DNA of 64,000 nt from Lewinellaceae bacterium (lineage in GTDB: Bacteria; Bacteroidota; Bacteroidia; Chitinophagales; Saprospiraceae): NCBI GenBank assembly GCA_020636155.1, contig JACJYM010000005.1:1-64000 (forward strand), read 5' to 3'. Each line of letters begins with the position of its first letter. Position 1 is the stretch's first letter. Below the pieces are notes generated by a model that saw nothing but the letters and a program-made list of their open reading frames with translations, made no database searches and was not told the origin of the DNA. Positions 45,470 through 55,114 of the stretch are shown here, one piece after another. The position numbers were made by a program, and so were the translations under genes.

Positions 45470-46447
45470 ATGCAATACAGAAAATTAGGAAAATCGGGAT
45501 TACAAGTAAGTGTATTATCATTCGGCTCTTGGATAACATTTGGCAATCAGATTGATAACAACATTTCCGAAGAACTCATGGGTATTGCCTATGATCATGG
45601 TGTAAATTTCTTTGATAATGCTGAAATTTATGCCAATGGTGCTTCAGAAGTGGTCATGGGTAAAATTCTGAAAAAATTTAATTGGGACAGAACTTCCTAT
45701 TTGGTATCTAGCAAGGTTTTCTTTGGAGATGGAAGAAGACTACCCAATCAAACAGGACTCAACCGTAAGCACATTTTTGAAGCATGCCATGATTCTTTGA
45801 GACGGCTACAAGTAGAATATCTCGATTTGTTTTTCTGTCATAGACCAGACAAAAACACACCTATGGAAGAAACCGTTTGGGCGATGAATCACTTGCTACA
45901 ACAAGGAAAAATACTCTACTGGGGTACTTCCGAATGGTCTGCCTTAGAAATCATGGAGGCTCACAAGGTTGCCGGAGAAAATCATCTCATCGGCCCCACG
46001 ATGGAACAGCCGCAGTACAATATGTTTTACCGTGAAAAAATGGAAAACGAATATTTAAAATTATTCAGCACGGTAGGATTGGGAACCACGATTTGGTCAC
46101 CACTCGCAAGTGGTCTTCTCACCAATAAATATCTGCACGGCATACCAAAAGAAAGTCGTCTCGGAAGAGAAGAATTGGGCTGGCTAAAGGAAAAAACATG
46201 GAGAGATGATTACATACTTAAGGCTTCTAAATTACATGACCTAGCACAATCACTTGGCACCTCCTTACCAATTTTAGCTATAGCGTGGTGTATAAAAAAT
46301 CCACATGTAAGTTCAGTAATATTGGGGGCTTCGAAAACTAGCCAGCTAAAAGAGACACTTAAAGCACTTGATTACGTGATACCTCACGAAGCCAATGAAA
46401 CTATAGAAGAAATACTAGGTAATAAACCTATATTACCACTATTTTAA
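45470..46447 (+). CDS. Aldo/keto reductase (Kv-beta type)
   Basis: A 325-residue NADP(H)-dependent oxidoreductase with a TIM-barrel fold. The catalytic tetrad is D49, Y54, K82 and H124. The family segments NFFDNAEIYANGASE, LDLFFCHRPD and SSVILGASKTSQL are present. It is closest in layout to the potassium-channel beta-subunit/YghZ-type reductases, which act on aldehydes such as methylglyoxal. The actual substrate cannot be told from sequence. Its last 9 bases overlap the end of the convergent lipoprotein gene. Confidence 0.93.
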   Translation: MQYRKLGKSGLQVSVLSFGSWITFGNQIDNNISEELMGIAYDHGVNFFDNAEIYANGASEVVMGKILKKFNWDRTSYLVSSKVFFGDGRRLPNQTGLNRKHIFEACHDSLRRLQVEYLDLFFCHRPDKNTPMEETVWAMNHLLQQGKILYWGTSEWSALEIMEAHKVAGENHLIGPTMEQPQYNMFYREKMENEYLKLFSTVGLGTTIWSPLASGLLTNKYLHGIPKESRLGREELGWLKEKTWRDDYILKASKLHDLAQSLGTSLPILAIAWCIKNPHVSSVILGASKTSQLKETLKALDYVIPHEANETIEEILGNKPILPLF

Positions 46448-46828
46448 ACCATAAAATCGAACGGTATTATCTTGGAGTGGAAGGTACAAGATGCTTTCTT
46501 CGTTCATGTTGTAAATCAATTTTGCAACACCGCTTGCATCAATGAAATTAAAAATATTGTTGTTACGGTTTTCATAAAAAAGCGTCACTTCATTGGAGCC
46601 ATCTAATTTTATCACAATAGATTCTGCTGATGCAACCACAACTTCATGTGAGGTCTCGTAAGACTCACTGCAATCAGAAAGTACCATTTCTGAATCTTCA
46701 CACTGATAATAAAATCCTTCATAAGTACCAACTACTCCTTTAAATATGGTGGCATCACCATCCGATGAGCTTTTGGAGCATGACGAAATTAATAGTCCGA
46801 ATACGACAAGAGCCAATATTTTATTCAA
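46439..46828 (-). CDS. Small hypothetical lipoprotein
   Basis: A 129-residue protein with a lipobox ISSC at residues 14-17 and a Ser-rich stretch after it. The body looks beta-rich with two further Cys in the FYYQCEDSEMVLSDC segment, which may form a disulfide. Family not recognised. It lies 12 bases after the Omp28-like gene and its stop overlaps the aldo/keto reductase end by 9 bases. Confidence 0.75.
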   Translation of the reverse strand: MNKILALVVFGLLISSCSKSSSDGDATIFKGVVGTYEGFYYQCEDSEMVLSDCSESYETSHEVVVASAESIVIKLDGSNEVTLFYENRNNNIFNFIDASGVAKLIYNMNEESILYLPLQDNTVRFYGLK

Positions 46829-46840
46829 GTTATAATCAAT

Positions 46841-47857
46841 TTAATTATTTGACAAATAGAGTTTAGACGTAGATATTCCCTTTTCACCATTTAAAGCAAT
46901 AAGGTAGATTCCACTTTCTAAATCTTTTGAATCTATATAGGTGTTGGACGTATTTCTTATTAAAAAGTCTCTAACCACCCTACCCTCAGAATTATATATT
47001 TTACCTGAATTGAAATATTCGTTTGCAATATCAAAACTGATAACTATTTGATTATTAGATTGGTAACATTTATAAATTCCAGTTTTATCAACTAGCTGAT
47101 CCTTTGTTTCCAAAAGTTGTAAATCAAAACTTTTTCCATTTACAAATCGGTAAGTATCATCAACTTTATTCCATACAATCACATCCACTATATAATTGGA
47201 TTTATCAAATTCTGCGGGTAAATCTCCTGATAACATCACATTATAGACTTGATTGCTCTCAACGACTCCCACCAAGTTTCCAAAATTATCACCGATCGGA
47301 CTTACAAGGTAATTTTTGTGATTGGCGTTTGAACCTTGCCCACTTTGATTGGCAATTTTAGATTTTTCTACAAAATATGCAGCACCATAAATCTCTGCAT
47401 CAGGAATATCTTCTGACAATTCAAAATTTATCATAACATCCACTTTTGAGTTAGTAAGGACTATTTCTGAATTCAGACCAATCACGGTACTATTCGAATT
47501 ATTGGCAGTTACGTAATTTTTAATATTATTGAAGCTGGTATTAATGTCAGAATTTGCATAAGCATTGGTGTTATTGACGAAAAATACAGGTTGACTCGAA
47601 GCTTTAAAATTCTCTGCCATGGCATTCCCGATAGGATTCATCAAATCTCCACTGTAGTGATGTGTCCAAAGTATCGCTTCGCTGTCTGAAAAATTGTTTA
47701 AAAGATTATCATACAACTGCCAACCCCATGTCCCACAATAAGGACACCATGTTGCAGACTTTTTTGTAATCAATGAACGCTGTGTCCAATCCAGCTCCTG
47801 CGATTGTAGGGCCACTATATTAAAAAATAATAGTATATAAACGAAAATCCTTTTCAT
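46841..47857 (-). CDS. Omp28-like thioredoxin-fold T9SS type A protein
   Basis: A 338-residue exported protein: signal peptide 1-19, then a thioredoxin-like domain with the motif C38-P-Y-C41 in SATWCPYCGTWGW, an Omp28-type beta domain, and a T9SS type A C-terminus ending GISTSKLYLSNN. Omp28-related proteins are common outer-membrane or surface proteins in Bacteroidota with unclear function; the CPYC motif suggests disulfide chemistry. The small lipoprotein downstream is 12 bases away and probably co-transcribed. Confidence 0.85.
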   Translation of the reverse strand: MKRIFVYILLFFNIVALQSQELDWTQRSLITKKSATWCPYCGTWGWQLYDNLLNNFSDSEAILWTHHYSGDLMNPIGNAMAENFKASSQPVFFVNNTNAYANSDINTSFNNIKNYVTANNSNSTVIGLNSEIVLTNSKVDVMINFELSEDIPDAEIYGAAYFVEKSKIANQSGQGSNANHKNYLVSPIGDNFGNLVGVVESNQVYNVMLSGDLPAEFDKSNYIVDVIVWNKVDDTYRFVNGKSFDLQLLETKDQLVDKTGIYKCYQSNNQIVISFDIANEYFNSGKIYNSEGRVVRDFLIRNTSNTYIDSKDLESGIYLIALNGEKGISTSKLYLSNN

Positions 47858-47959
47858 TGTATTAGATATTTTTAATAGATACTTTCAAGCCACAAAAGTA
47901 ACATTTGAAAAAATATTTCATTAAAAATTTAACACATTAAAAATAATTATAATACGAAC

Positions 47960-50257
47960 CTATCTAATAAGAGTTACATTGCCTTTAAATTCTTCAATGT
48001 TTCCTCTAGGTCCTGTATAAGTGGCTATAAAAATATAGGTATCTTGAGGTGATTCCCCTCCAGAGTTATTCTTTCTACCATTCCAACCTACCGATGGATC
48101 TTGGGATTCAAATATTTTCTCACCCCATCGATTCCATATACTCAATTGATATGCTTTAATACCTTCTAAATATCCGACTCCTAGAAAATCATCATTTAAA
48201 CCATCACCATTTGGTGTGAAGGCATTGGGAAATTGAAGAGTATTGAGCGGCAATATATCAATGAGCTTAGTCAATGTATCCGTACATCCAGACTCATGTT
48301 TCACGAGTAGACTCACATAAACAAGCCCTGTATCGATAAATGAATAGGAAGGATTTTGAATGAAATCAACTCTCTCGTCGTTAAAATTCCACTGCCATGC
48401 AATCGCTTCCTGTGATTGATCGTAAAAGGAGACTTCGTTTTGCAAAATGTTAGGTTGTTCTGGCGAATAGGTAAAATCCGCAATCGGGCCTGGCAAAATT
48501 TCAATCCAATCATTAAAGTCCCGAGAAGTTTCGCATCCGATAGGTGATGTGACATGCAATTTAATTGTGTAGATTCCAGGTTCCTCAAAAGTATGGCTTG
48601 GGCTGACTTCATTAATCATCCCTCCATCACCGAAATCCCAAATTACATCATAGGTCGAATCAATCGGTACAGAGAGGTTATTAAATTTTATTTCCGCAGG
48701 TGTACAGCCCTTAAACTGTGAAGGATCCACAACCAATAATGCCGGCACAGGATTATAACTGATTACTTTAGATGTAAGGTCTTTACAACCATTGATGTCC
48801 GTAATTTCCAGAGAAATCAATTTGTCTCCCGGTGTTTCAAATGTAAAGGTTGGATCTTTAAAATTCGAATTACCATCAAGATTAAAATTCCATAAGTAAT
48901 TTTTTATAATTCCTACTTCAGCAAAAGAGGCATCTTGAAAAAATACCGGACCAGCAACACAAGTATCGTAATCAAAAACAAAATCTGAACTTAGTCCTGG
49001 AAATACATTAACCAAAAGATCTACAGAGTCACTACAATCAGTATTGCCGACAATATCTCGATTAAGAAACATTCTAAAATTATATGAACCATAATCATCA
49101 AAACTTATGTTTAAGTTCTTGGTATTGTATAGAATAGTGTCATTTACGTCATATCGCTCCCATTGATAAGAATCAATAAATTTAGCTTCACCAGAGGTGT
49201 TGTTTAATAAGAGATTCTTTTCACCGCACAAATCGACTCTATATTTATTAATCGCAATATCAAAATCCGCATCGAGGAGTGCATTAACCTTATTTTCGCA
49301 TCGTATCACATTAAATTGGAAATCTCGTCTTATCTCGCCAATCAAAATACCGTTTCTGTATTCTTTTGCACAAACACCCACGACATATTGACCAACATTG
49401 GTTGGCACTCCACTAATAATTCCGGTATTAGGATCAATTTTTACAGTTGGATTGCCTGCCATGGGTTTATCATAGGTATAAGTCGGTGCATTGAAAGTGA
49501 TAACATCAAAGGGTGGTTTGCACTTCTCAGGATCCGGTTTTACACCATTACAATCGGTAGGTAAACCCGGAGTTGAACTACTGCCACCGGCAGTACCTCC
49601 TGCAGAGATTGGAGCACAGAATTCATATATCAATTGATCGCCATCTGCATCAGTTGCTGAGTGATCAAAATTTATGTCTCGACCCTCACATATCACTATC
49701 GGTGGAAATTCATTGAAAACGGGACTATTATCCACTGAATTCAGTGCCTCAGAAGTAATGTCTATACTAAACAATGCACCAGTTTCACCGGGATCAATAA
49801 TATTTGTAATCGTCTCATTTCTACAGCATCGTTGATATGCAATTTTGTAAATATTGTCAGATACTGGCAGCATAACTTCAAATTCATAAACTCCTCTTTC
49901 TACACCAATATTACTAGGAACGATGACACAAGGATTTGATTGCTCGGGATCTACGGCCTCTTTGAACTTAGGATTGAGAGGACTGGTTTTTTTTACAAAA
50001 TTCCAGCCCGTATTGGTCTTTATATATATTCCGAATTGTGCATCATTATCAAATGGAGCCCCATTACTCTTACTGTCTCGATACATCGTAAAAGTAATGA
50101 GATATACGGCATTATCTCCTTCTCTTCCTAGGAATTTGTATGTAACATCACCCCCAATGATATGTGCTGCATATAAGCTATTACCTACAATGATAAACAA
50201 CATTGTAAATAATAGTGCTTTTAATCTAATGTCAGTTTTTAACATTCGTAATATCAT
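47960..50257 (-). CDS. PKD-domain T9SS type B (gliding CTD) protein
   Basis: A 765-residue exported protein. The signal peptide (about 10-30) is followed by the common Bacteroidota start AAHIIGGDVTYKFLG, and a Cys-rich region (about 140-330). At least three PKD-like domains lie between about 400 and 660 (YLWNFNLDGNSNFKDPTFTF, DVIWDFGDGGMINEVSPSHTF, AWQWNFNDERVDF). The C-terminal 95 residues (FPNAFTPNGDGLND, IWNRWGEKIFES, a final GNVTLIR) are a type B sorting domain. It probably goes to the cell surface by T9SS and acts in adhesion or gliding. ATGs at 50257 and 50245 are both possible starts. Confidence 0.93.
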   Translation of the reverse strand: MILRMLKTDIRLKALLFTMLFIIVGNSLYAAHIIGGDVTYKFLGREGDNAVYLITFTMYRDSKSNGAPFDNDAQFGIYIKTNTGWNFVKKTSPLNPKFKEAVDPEQSNPCVIVPSNIGVERGVYEFEVMLPVSDNIYKIAYQRCCRNETITNIIDPGETGALFSIDITSEALNSVDNSPVFNEFPPIVICEGRDINFDHSATDADGDQLIYEFCAPISAGGTAGGSSSTPGLPTDCNGVKPDPEKCKPPFDVITFNAPTYTYDKPMAGNPTVKIDPNTGIISGVPTNVGQYVVGVCAKEYRNGILIGEIRRDFQFNVIRCENKVNALLDADFDIAINKYRVDLCGEKNLLLNNTSGEAKFIDSYQWERYDVNDTILYNTKNLNISFDDYGSYNFRMFLNRDIVGNTDCSDSVDLLVNVFPGLSSDFVFDYDTCVAGPVFFQDASFAEVGIIKNYLWNFNLDGNSNFKDPTFTFETPGDKLISLEITDINGCKDLTSKVISYNPVPALLVVDPSQFKGCTPAEIKFNNLSVPIDSTYDVIWDFGDGGMINEVSPSHTFEEPGIYTIKLHVTSPIGCETSRDFNDWIEILPGPIADFTYSPEQPNILQNEVSFYDQSQEAIAWQWNFNDERVDFIQNPSYSFIDTGLVYVSLLVKHESGCTDTLTKLIDILPLNTLQFPNAFTPNGDGLNDDFLGVGYLEGIKAYQLSIWNRWGEKIFESQDPSVGWNGRKNNSGGESPQDTYIFIATYTGPRGNIEEFKGNVTLIR

Positions 50258-50313
50258 TATTCATCGAGTAGAATAAATATCTAAAATTATAAAACGTATC
50301 CAATGCAAATATA

Positions 50314-52749
50314 TTATAAAATTGATTCATCAATCGATAGAGGCTTTTTAATGGCTTTCCTAATTTCTGCAAAAATTACAAAGGCTAAAAGCAACAAAAT
50401 CAAAGTTGAAAAAATCAATGAGAGTTTTTCTCCTAAAAAGAATTTTTCCGGCTTAAACTCAAATACAATTTCATGTTCTCCAGAAGGAATGTCTAATGCT
50501 CTTAAAATATAGTTAGCCCTTACGATGGGCACCTCAGTGCCGTCTATATATGCTTTCCAACCTTTATCATCTCCATACCATATTTCGGAAAAAACCGCAA
50601 ATTGGTCTGAAGCTGTATTGCAATTATACACCAATCTATTCGGACCATATTCTTTTAAACTTATGTCTCCGTTCTTAGTATTATTTACATTTTTAACAAT
50701 ATTTTTAAAATCGGATTTAACCACTGCCTGACCCGCAGGATCGATATTGGCAATTGAATCGATTTCAGCATTGTTAGTATCTACAAATAAGACTTGATTT
50801 ACAAACCAAGCGTTGCCCAGTGCAGCAGGATTTATTTGTACGACATCTTCATTTGAGGCATTTTTTGTGATAAAGTACTTCGTATTGAGCATATTAAATA
50901 CCTTAAAGTTACCTTTCGAAATGTAGTAGTCAATCATGTCTTGGTATCTCTGCAATTTGGCTGCATGATATCCACCTACTGTCTTGTGCCAATAGGATGT
51001 CATCGCCGAGTTAAAAGGATCTCGTGTCTCATCATAAACTCTAAAATTGGGGTCTTTATCGGCTAGTATTTGAGTATCCACATTCCTAGGTAGAAATATT
51101 TTATCGTAGTCCTTTGCTGTCTCGAAAGAGCTATATGATAAATATTTAGTATCAATGTGAACTAAATCAAATACAGCAATGATGCCTAAGACAGCCAGAG
51201 CAATTACTTTACCCATTTTTTGATTTACAAATAGATAAATCACTCCCAGCCCAGCGACAGTTATTAAAAGTGAACTTAGAACGGATGTTTTATACATGGC
51301 CATTCTATCTTCAACCAGAGCATCAATAATCTGTGGCTGTCCAATACGTGCATCTCCTGCACTTCTAAAGTCCATAAAACTAGGACCCAAAATGTACATA
51401 ATCAGGTAAAAACTCACAAAGGCTATACCCACATTGCGTAGTATTTTGAGATATTTCGCTTTATCTACATCAGACTTAAAAAGTGCTGCCAATCCTAAGG
51501 CTGCACCTAATGGAATAAAAATTCCCGTCACACTCAATACGCTATTGGGAGTACGGAACTTATTAAACATAGGCATATAGTCGAAGAGTAAGCGATTAAA
51601 AAACTCAAAGTTTTTACCAAGCGAAATTAAAAATGTGATTATTACAGCTGTTATTAATCCATATCTCAATACTCCTTTAGTAAAGAAAATGGATAATATA
51701 AATAGCACAAATACCAGATTTCCAAAGTAATATGGCCCTGAGGTAAAAGGCAAAGACCCAAAATACATCGGTGCTTGAATTTCCTTTCTACTTCCCGTAA
51801 GTTTTGCCAAATTAGACTCTTTAGAAATCCATTCACTACTGCCTCCACCCATCGCATACGGCACAAAACTGCTCAACAAATCTCCACTTCCATTACTCCA
51901 TTGCATCGCATAATCCCAAGCCAATCCGTCTGTATGACTGGATGAATTTGTTTTTGAATCCACTGTTTTTTCTAAAATCGGCTTACCTCTCATGGTATCT
52001 TTGCCATACTCATAGGTGAGCATAAGCTTAGTAGCGGAGGAACCAATTCCTAATACTAAACCTATCAAAAGCACTAAGCTAGATTTTCCTAGGGATATAA
52101 AATCCCTGCTTTTAATATCACTAAAAGCATATATTAAATACCAAATACCCAACACCAGTCCCAGATAGTAGGTCATTTGAGGGTGATTATTCAAGAGATT
52201 AATACCCATTCCAAAAGCGAAAATAGAACCCCCGATCAGATATCGTTTCCTCATGGTCAGGATAAATCCGAGTATCACAATAGGACTTGCCATGATGGTT
52301 GCTAATTTCGTGTTATGACCCGCATCATATAATAGCATATTTCCGGTTCCTAGACCAAAACAGATTGACAAAATCAAAGAGATCCAAGGATTAACACCCA
52401 ATACCACCAACAGAATAAAAAAACCAATCATCCCCATGATAAAAACACCTGCGGGTGAATTAAAGCCTAACTTTAGCCACTTATTAGGATATTGAAGCAA
52501 ATTTGTATGGCTGCTAGTACTAATTTGATAAGCTGGCATTCCACCAAACATTGAGTTTGTCCATAAGGCTTCCTCTCCCGTCTTATTCCGATAATCTGTT
52601 ATTTCTTTTGACATTCCCTTATATTGAACGATGTCACCTTGAGGCACCACTTTATTTTCAAATTGTGGAAAAAAATAGAAAATGCAGACAAGTAGAATTA
52701 CCAATATTGATACGATATATGGTATCCAATTTTTATAATCTAACTTCAT
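50314..52749 (-). CDS. YfhO-family membrane protein
   Basis: An 811-residue integral membrane protein with about 12-13 predicted helices in the first 530 residues, an extracytoplasmic domain (about 550-770) ending in the YfhO signature W.AY.DG.EVPI.RAN and an ALDIPSGEHEIVFEFKP segment, and one last helix (about 773-795). YfhO proteins are GT-C-like and are linked to glycosylation of cell-wall polymers in Firmicutes; the Bacteroidota members are uncharacterised. Single-gene unit. Confidence 0.92.
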   Translation of the reverse strand: MKLDYKNWIPYIVSILVILLVCIFYFFPQFENKVVPQGDIVQYKGMSKEITDYRNKTGEEALWTNSMFGGMPAYQISTSSHTNLLQYPNKWLKLGFNSPAGVFIMGMIGFFILLVVLGVNPWISLILSICFGLGTGNMLLYDAGHNTKLATIMASPIVILGFILTMRKRYLIGGSIFAFGMGINLLNNHPQMTYYLGLVLGIWYLIYAFSDIKSRDFISLGKSSLVLLIGLVLGIGSSATKLMLTYEYGKDTMRGKPILEKTVDSKTNSSSHTDGLAWDYAMQWSNGSGDLLSSFVPYAMGGGSSEWISKESNLAKLTGSRKEIQAPMYFGSLPFTSGPYYFGNLVFVLFILSIFFTKGVLRYGLITAVIITFLISLGKNFEFFNRLLFDYMPMFNKFRTPNSVLSVTGIFIPLGAALGLAALFKSDVDKAKYLKILRNVGIAFVSFYLIMYILGPSFMDFRSAGDARIGQPQIIDALVEDRMAMYKTSVLSSLLITVAGLGVIYLFVNQKMGKVIALAVLGIIAVFDLVHIDTKYLSYSSFETAKDYDKIFLPRNVDTQILADKDPNFRVYDETRDPFNSAMTSYWHKTVGGYHAAKLQRYQDMIDYYISKGNFKVFNMLNTKYFITKNASNEDVVQINPAALGNAWFVNQVLFVDTNNAEIDSIANIDPAGQAVVKSDFKNIVKNVNNTKNGDISLKEYGPNRLVYNCNTASDQFAVFSEIWYGDDKGWKAYIDGTEVPIVRANYILRALDIPSGEHEIVFEFKPEKFFLGEKLSLIFSTLILLLLAFVIFAEIRKAIKKPLSIDESIL

Positions 52750-52851
52750 ATTTTTATATTTGACTTACAATTTTACTAAATATCATTTATTCTCAAGAAC
52801 CATACAAAGATAAAAGAGGATTCAAGAAATAATCTTATCTATGAGAAAAAG

Positions 52852-53403
52852 TTATATATATTTAAACTTGTTATGACAATGTTCGAATTTGATGGTAGGC
52901 AACTCTTCAATTCGAATATTCCATTTTTCTAAAGTTTGAAGGATAAAATCTTTTTGAGACTCACAAAATTTATGATTTCGAAAACCTTCCCTTAATGAAG
53001 TAAATAGCGAACTACTTTCTAAATTACCCCTTTGAATTTCTCTGGATAAAACTTCAACTGTTTCGTGTTCAAAAAATAATTGTGGTTCTATTTGACCAAT
53101 ATGGAAACACGTAATAAATACCGCCCAATTGCGACATGAATCTATGCCTGATACATTTAAATTGCCCATTTCAGGAAATCCAAATTGGTCGGAATATTCA
53201 ATAATATCATTAAAATTTTTCTTGATTAGCTGTTTCCTTTTTGACCGATTTTCATTGAACTTTTCTAGGTCAGTAGTATCAGAATTAACAAATGATTGGT
53301 CAAGTTCCAACATTTTACAATAGTCTAATTCTTTATCAGAACAACTGATAAATATCGAAAAAAGGAGTATCATTTTTAACAGGATGGCGTTTCTCCAATA
53401 CAT
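52852..53403 (-). CDS. DUF6624-like lipoprotein
   Basis: A 183-residue lipoprotein with lipobox FISC at residues 18-21. Residues about 95-165 (a G-x-P start, then FHIGQIEPQLFFEHETVEVL and LREGF) resemble the pattern of DUF6624 proteins, though weakly and lacking some of its usual motifs. Four Cys in the second half may be paired. Function unknown. Confidence 0.65.
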   Translation of the reverse strand: MYWRNAILLKMILLFSIFISCSDKELDYCKMLELDQSFVNSDTTDLEKFNENRSKRKQLIKKNFNDIIEYSDQFGFPEMGNLNVSGIDSCRNWAVFITCFHIGQIEPQLFFEHETVEVLSREIQRGNLESSSLFTSLREGFRNHKFCESQKDFILQTLEKWNIRIEELPTIKFEHCHNKFKYI

Positions 53404-53457
53404 ATTTAGTCATTAAAAAATTCGACAAAGTGATATTAATTCCAAAGCAACACCACT

Positions 53458-53880
53458 CTAAAGAGATTTAATCATTTTAGAATGCACTATCCCTACCTCT
53501 ATAAACGAATCTCCTAACACCTTGTAATTAAGACTTTTATAAAATGGAATCGCGGTATCTCGGGCATTCAGTTCGATTTTTGTAAATCCTATAAATCTGG
53601 CATAATCTTCAGCGAAACTTACGAGCTTCTTGCCGATTCCCTTGTTTTGAAATTCAGGGGCTATTGCGACTTGTCTCATTTTCACATGATGCAATTCAGG
53701 TTTTAGAATAAGAATACCTACAAGACTTCCCTCTAATAAATAACCCAAATGATACGAATCGTATTCTGTCGCTATATCCTTTATTTTAAATTTCAACCCA
53801 AGTGGAATTCGTAAAACTTCGTTTCTAAGGGAGAGTGATTCATCGTACAAGGGTGAACCAAATTCAATTCGTATATTCAT
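53458..53880 (-). CDS. GNAT-family N-acetyltransferase
   Basis: A 140-residue compact GNAT protein with the acetyl-CoA loop QNKGIG (about 78-83), the following helix KKLVSFAEDYARFIGF, and the ELNARDTAIPFYKSLNYKV end motif. It belongs to the ElaA/YjcF-like small GNATs. Substrate unknown. It is 6 bases downstream of the DUF4249-type lipoprotein gene, so probably co-transcribed with it. Confidence 0.9.
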   Translation of the reverse strand: MNIRIEFGSPLYDESLSLRNEVLRIPLGLKFKIKDIATEYDSYHLGYLLEGSLVGILILKPELHHVKMRQVAIAPEFQNKGIGKKLVSFAEDYARFIGFTKIELNARDTAIPFYKSLNYKVLGDSFIEVGIVHSKMIKSL

Positions 53881-53886
53881 TAAAAT

Positions 53887-54915
53887 TTATTCGATAGGAA
53901 TCAGAAGTGTTGTATAGGCTCCAAAAATCCCAAATCCATTATTTACATTAGAATAAATTTCGTTTTGGCTATTAATGGATGATCCCACATACTGATTTTT
54001 ATAGTAATTCTCGAGGCTAACGAAATATTGATAAAGCTCATTACTTACCGTCATAAGCCTCACATATTTTTTAGCATTTGTAAGGTCTTTACCCGAATTG
54101 TTACCATTACTTCCATTATGGTCGTCATCTCCTCCATTGTTGCCTCCATCACCATTTCCTTCTCCACTATTTCCGCCAGATGAATCATTAGAAAAAATAA
54201 CCATTATGGCGTCGTCATCATTGCTTTGATTGTAGGAGATGTTTACGATGTTTTTTCCTAAATTTTCCTTAGATTCCGTAAGAACTCTAGGGTCTGTAAT
54301 GATTGAGGCTCCTGAATTAACAGTAAAATTAAAAGTGTTTTTATTTTTTTCTGGAATCAGAATATTGGGAATTGCGTAATTTGAGGTCACGTTAGTACTC
54401 TCATTAATTGTAACAATATCCCATATATAAACTTCATCAGAATATTCATTATTAATTAATTCAAAGCTGATATTTCTGCTATTTTCAATCGTACCCTCTA
54501 CCCATTCGACATTTTCAACATCTGGTTTGGAAGGTGTCATACTACTAGCTTCCACATCACCTAAGACACTATGATGAACTTTAACCGTATAAAGTTGGTT
54601 GTCGACAGGATAAAAATTGATATTGGTATAGTTGCCTTTACCTTGATTATAAAGGCTACATAATTTATTACCCATGACATCAAAGATTTCAACCTCGGCA
54701 TCATCAATTTCATTGAATGTTGACTCAGGATCAAAGGCATTTTTCGTTGTACTTAAATTAACTACCCAAGATGAATCAGAAGAAAAAATAGAATTTAACA
54801 CAATTCTTTCTTGGTAATCAGGCATTTTTACAATGAACTCCTCTTCACAAGAAATTCCTGTAAAAATCAATAAGACGTAAAAAATATATTTAGAAAAGTC
54901 TTTAATAAATATCAA
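53887..54915 (-). CDS. DUF4249-family lipoprotein
   Basis: A 342-residue lipoprotein: hydrophobic signal and lipobox GISC ending at about residue 23, followed by the EEEFIVKMPDYQERIVLNSIF start typical of DUF4249. The Bacteroidota members often sit beside TonB-dependent receptors, but none is seen here. An Asn/Gly/Asp/Ser-rich low-complexity segment (about 243-277) interrupts the domain. The start is a TTG at 54915; no ATG is available, and a good -7 box lies only 10 bases upstream, so the leader would be very short. Confidence 0.8.
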   Translation of the reverse strand: MIFIKDFSKYIFYVLLIFTGISCEEEFIVKMPDYQERIVLNSIFSSDSSWVVNLSTTKNAFDPESTFNEIDDAEVEIFDVMGNKLCSLYNQGKGNYTNINFYPVDNQLYTVKVHHSVLGDVEASSMTPSKPDVENVEWVEGTIENSRNISFELINNEYSDEVYIWDIVTINESTNVTSNYAIPNILIPEKNKNTFNFTVNSGASIITDPRVLTESKENLGKNIVNISYNQSNDDDAIMVIFSNDSSGGNSGEGNGDGGNNGGDDDHNGSNGNNSGKDLTNAKKYVRLMTVSNELYQYFVSLENYYKNQYVGSSINSQNEIYSNVNNGFGIFGAYTTLLIPIE

Positions 54916-54925
54916 TTTATCAAAG

Positions 54926-54933
54926 CAAAGTTA
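54926..54933 (-). promoter_or_regulatory. Bacteroidota -7 element (DUF4249 gene)
   Basis: TAACTTTG on the minus strand, 10 bases upstream of the TTG start. If used, the mRNA would be nearly leaderless. Confidence 0.5.
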
Positions 54934-55063
54934 ACTATTTTTATTTTAAGTTGAACTAAAATTACACTTTTATAAAAAATTCAAAATTATATTCTATATA
55001 ATTACAATTAATCAAATATTTCTTAATTTCACTAAAGAATTTTGGCATGTTGACAAAATAAAA

Positions 55064-55092
55064 AACGGGACATGTCAAAGACATATCCCGTT
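55064..55092 (-). terminator. Rho-independent terminator of OmpA-like gene
   Basis: AACGGGA (55064-55070) pairs with TCCCGTT (55086-55092), with an inner ATGTC/GACAT pairing; the minus strand continues into a T-rich run. It lies 22 bases after the stop of the OmpA-like gene. Confidence 0.85.
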
Positions 55093-55114
55093 ACTTTATT
55101 GTAATATTAACTAT

